From Planctomycetota bacterium (GTDB lineage Bacteria > Planctomycetota > Planctomycetia > Pirellulales > Thermoguttaceae), in NCBI GenBank assembly GCA_018897395.1, contig JAHIKV010000224.1:1-7070 (forward strand): a stretch of 7,070 nucleotides of DNA. Direction: 5' to 3'. A program made the position numbers and the translations under genes. Below are positions 6,975-7,070 of this stretch, piece after piece (position 1 is the first letter of the stretch; every line of letters begins with the position of its first letter). The notes under the pieces are model-generated. The model was not told where the DNA came from. It searched no databases and saw only the letters and a list, made by a program, of their open reading frames with translations.

Positions 6975-7049
6975 GGGGACAGGTCCATGTTTTCGGCCAA
7001 CGGTTCGTCGGCAAAATGCGTTTTTTCGCCGAAAAATGGACCAGTCCCC
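6975..7049. repeat. Hairpin 2 of the nested element
   Basis: The left arm runs from GGGGACAGGTCC to TTTTCGGC (6975-6997). The right arm runs from GCCGAAAAATGG to CCAGTCCCC (7028-7049). There is an A/A mismatch at the seventh pair and one unpaired G on the left arm. It is related in sequence and layout to hairpin 1, which lies 15 bp away. The loop contains a further partial complementarity (CGGCAAAA against TTTTTTCGCCG), allowing alternative folds. Confidence 0.8.
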
Positions 7050-7070
7050 GGCCGGCCCGTGAACGGTTAC

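Larger units (their letters stand above)
6867..7070. mobile_element. Nested inverted-repeat element (REP/MITE-like, non-coding, about 204 bp)
   Basis: Terminal inverted repeats GTAACCGTTCAC (6867-6878) and GTGAACGGTTAC (7059-7070) are perfect over 12 bp. Between them are two adjacent hairpins. Hairpin 1 pairs 6880-6904 with 6936-6959 (23 pairs); hairpin 2 pairs 6975-6997 with 7028-7049 (21 pairs). In each, the arm begins GGGGAC, the seventh position is a mismatch (T/T or A/A), and the left arm has one extra base. Each arm tip is itself a small palindrome: GGGACTGTCCC at 6881-6891 and 6948-6958, GGACAGGTCC at 6977-6986, GGACCAGTCC at 7038-7047. No protein is encoded. The design resembles REP/BIME or other non-autonomous elements moved in trans by Y1 (IS200/RAYT-type) transposases; that link is inferred. 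Because the window stops on the last repeat base, the right boundary and any target duplication cannot be seen. Confidence 0.7.

Noticed and set aside
6574..7014. Short open frames (60-90 codons) in the region upstream of hpt and in the repeat element
   Set aside because: They overlap hpt or run through inverted repeats, with no ribosome binding site and no protein-like pattern.
6867..7070. CRISPR array
   Set aside because: The repeats are inverted and nested, not regularly spaced direct repeats with unique spacers, and there are no cas genes.

Overview
The window looks like bacterial chromosome of moderately high GC content (a hand count of the first kilobase outside one dip gives about 59-60%). 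It carries two convergent gene pairs and a cluster of non-coding repeats. No rRNA, tRNA or other lineage marker is present. Heptamer tracts, GGGGAC-type palindromes and REC/HD-GYP regulators are compatible with an environmental bacterium such as a Planctomycetota/PVC member or a deltaproteobacterial lineage, but that is a weak inference.

Layout. Positions 2-2152 (+) encode a beta-class, type III-like (Mod) DNA methyltransferase that probably continues upstream of the window. It overlaps by one base (TAATG) with 2152-4896 (+), a complete 914-residue Res-like subunit: superfamily 2 helicase/translocase plus a C-terminal PD-(D/E)XK nuclease. Together they form a type III-like restriction-modification unit. 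The 76-bp gap after res is almost wholly a tract of ten in-register 7-bp repeats, the first of which contains the res stop codon. On the opposite strand, 6613-6158 encodes an Hpt phosphotransfer protein, followed after 54 bp by 6103-4973, a receiver plus HD-GYP response regulator predicted to degrade cyclic di-GMP. The two look like consecutive steps of one phosphorelay whose kinase is elsewhere.

The remaining 6614-7070 has no credible gene. It holds a probable upstream control region for the minus-strand pair (CAATG-rich direct repeats, a 10-bp palindrome and a small hairpin) and then a 204-bp nested inverted-repeat element (6867-7070). That element has 12-bp terminal inverted repeats enclosing two similarly built hairpins, and it ends on the last base of the window.

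The most noteworthy signals are: (1) a sharp GC dip (about 48.5% against 59-60%) confined to the target-recognition segment of mod, suggesting the specificity domain was exchanged by recombination; (2) an intergenic-type palindromic repeat lying in frame inside res; (3) the heptamer tract fused to the res stop codon; (4) the nested REP/MITE-like element, whose two hairpins share the same mismatch position and a left-arm bulge. I see no clear evidence of an entirely new multi-gene system.
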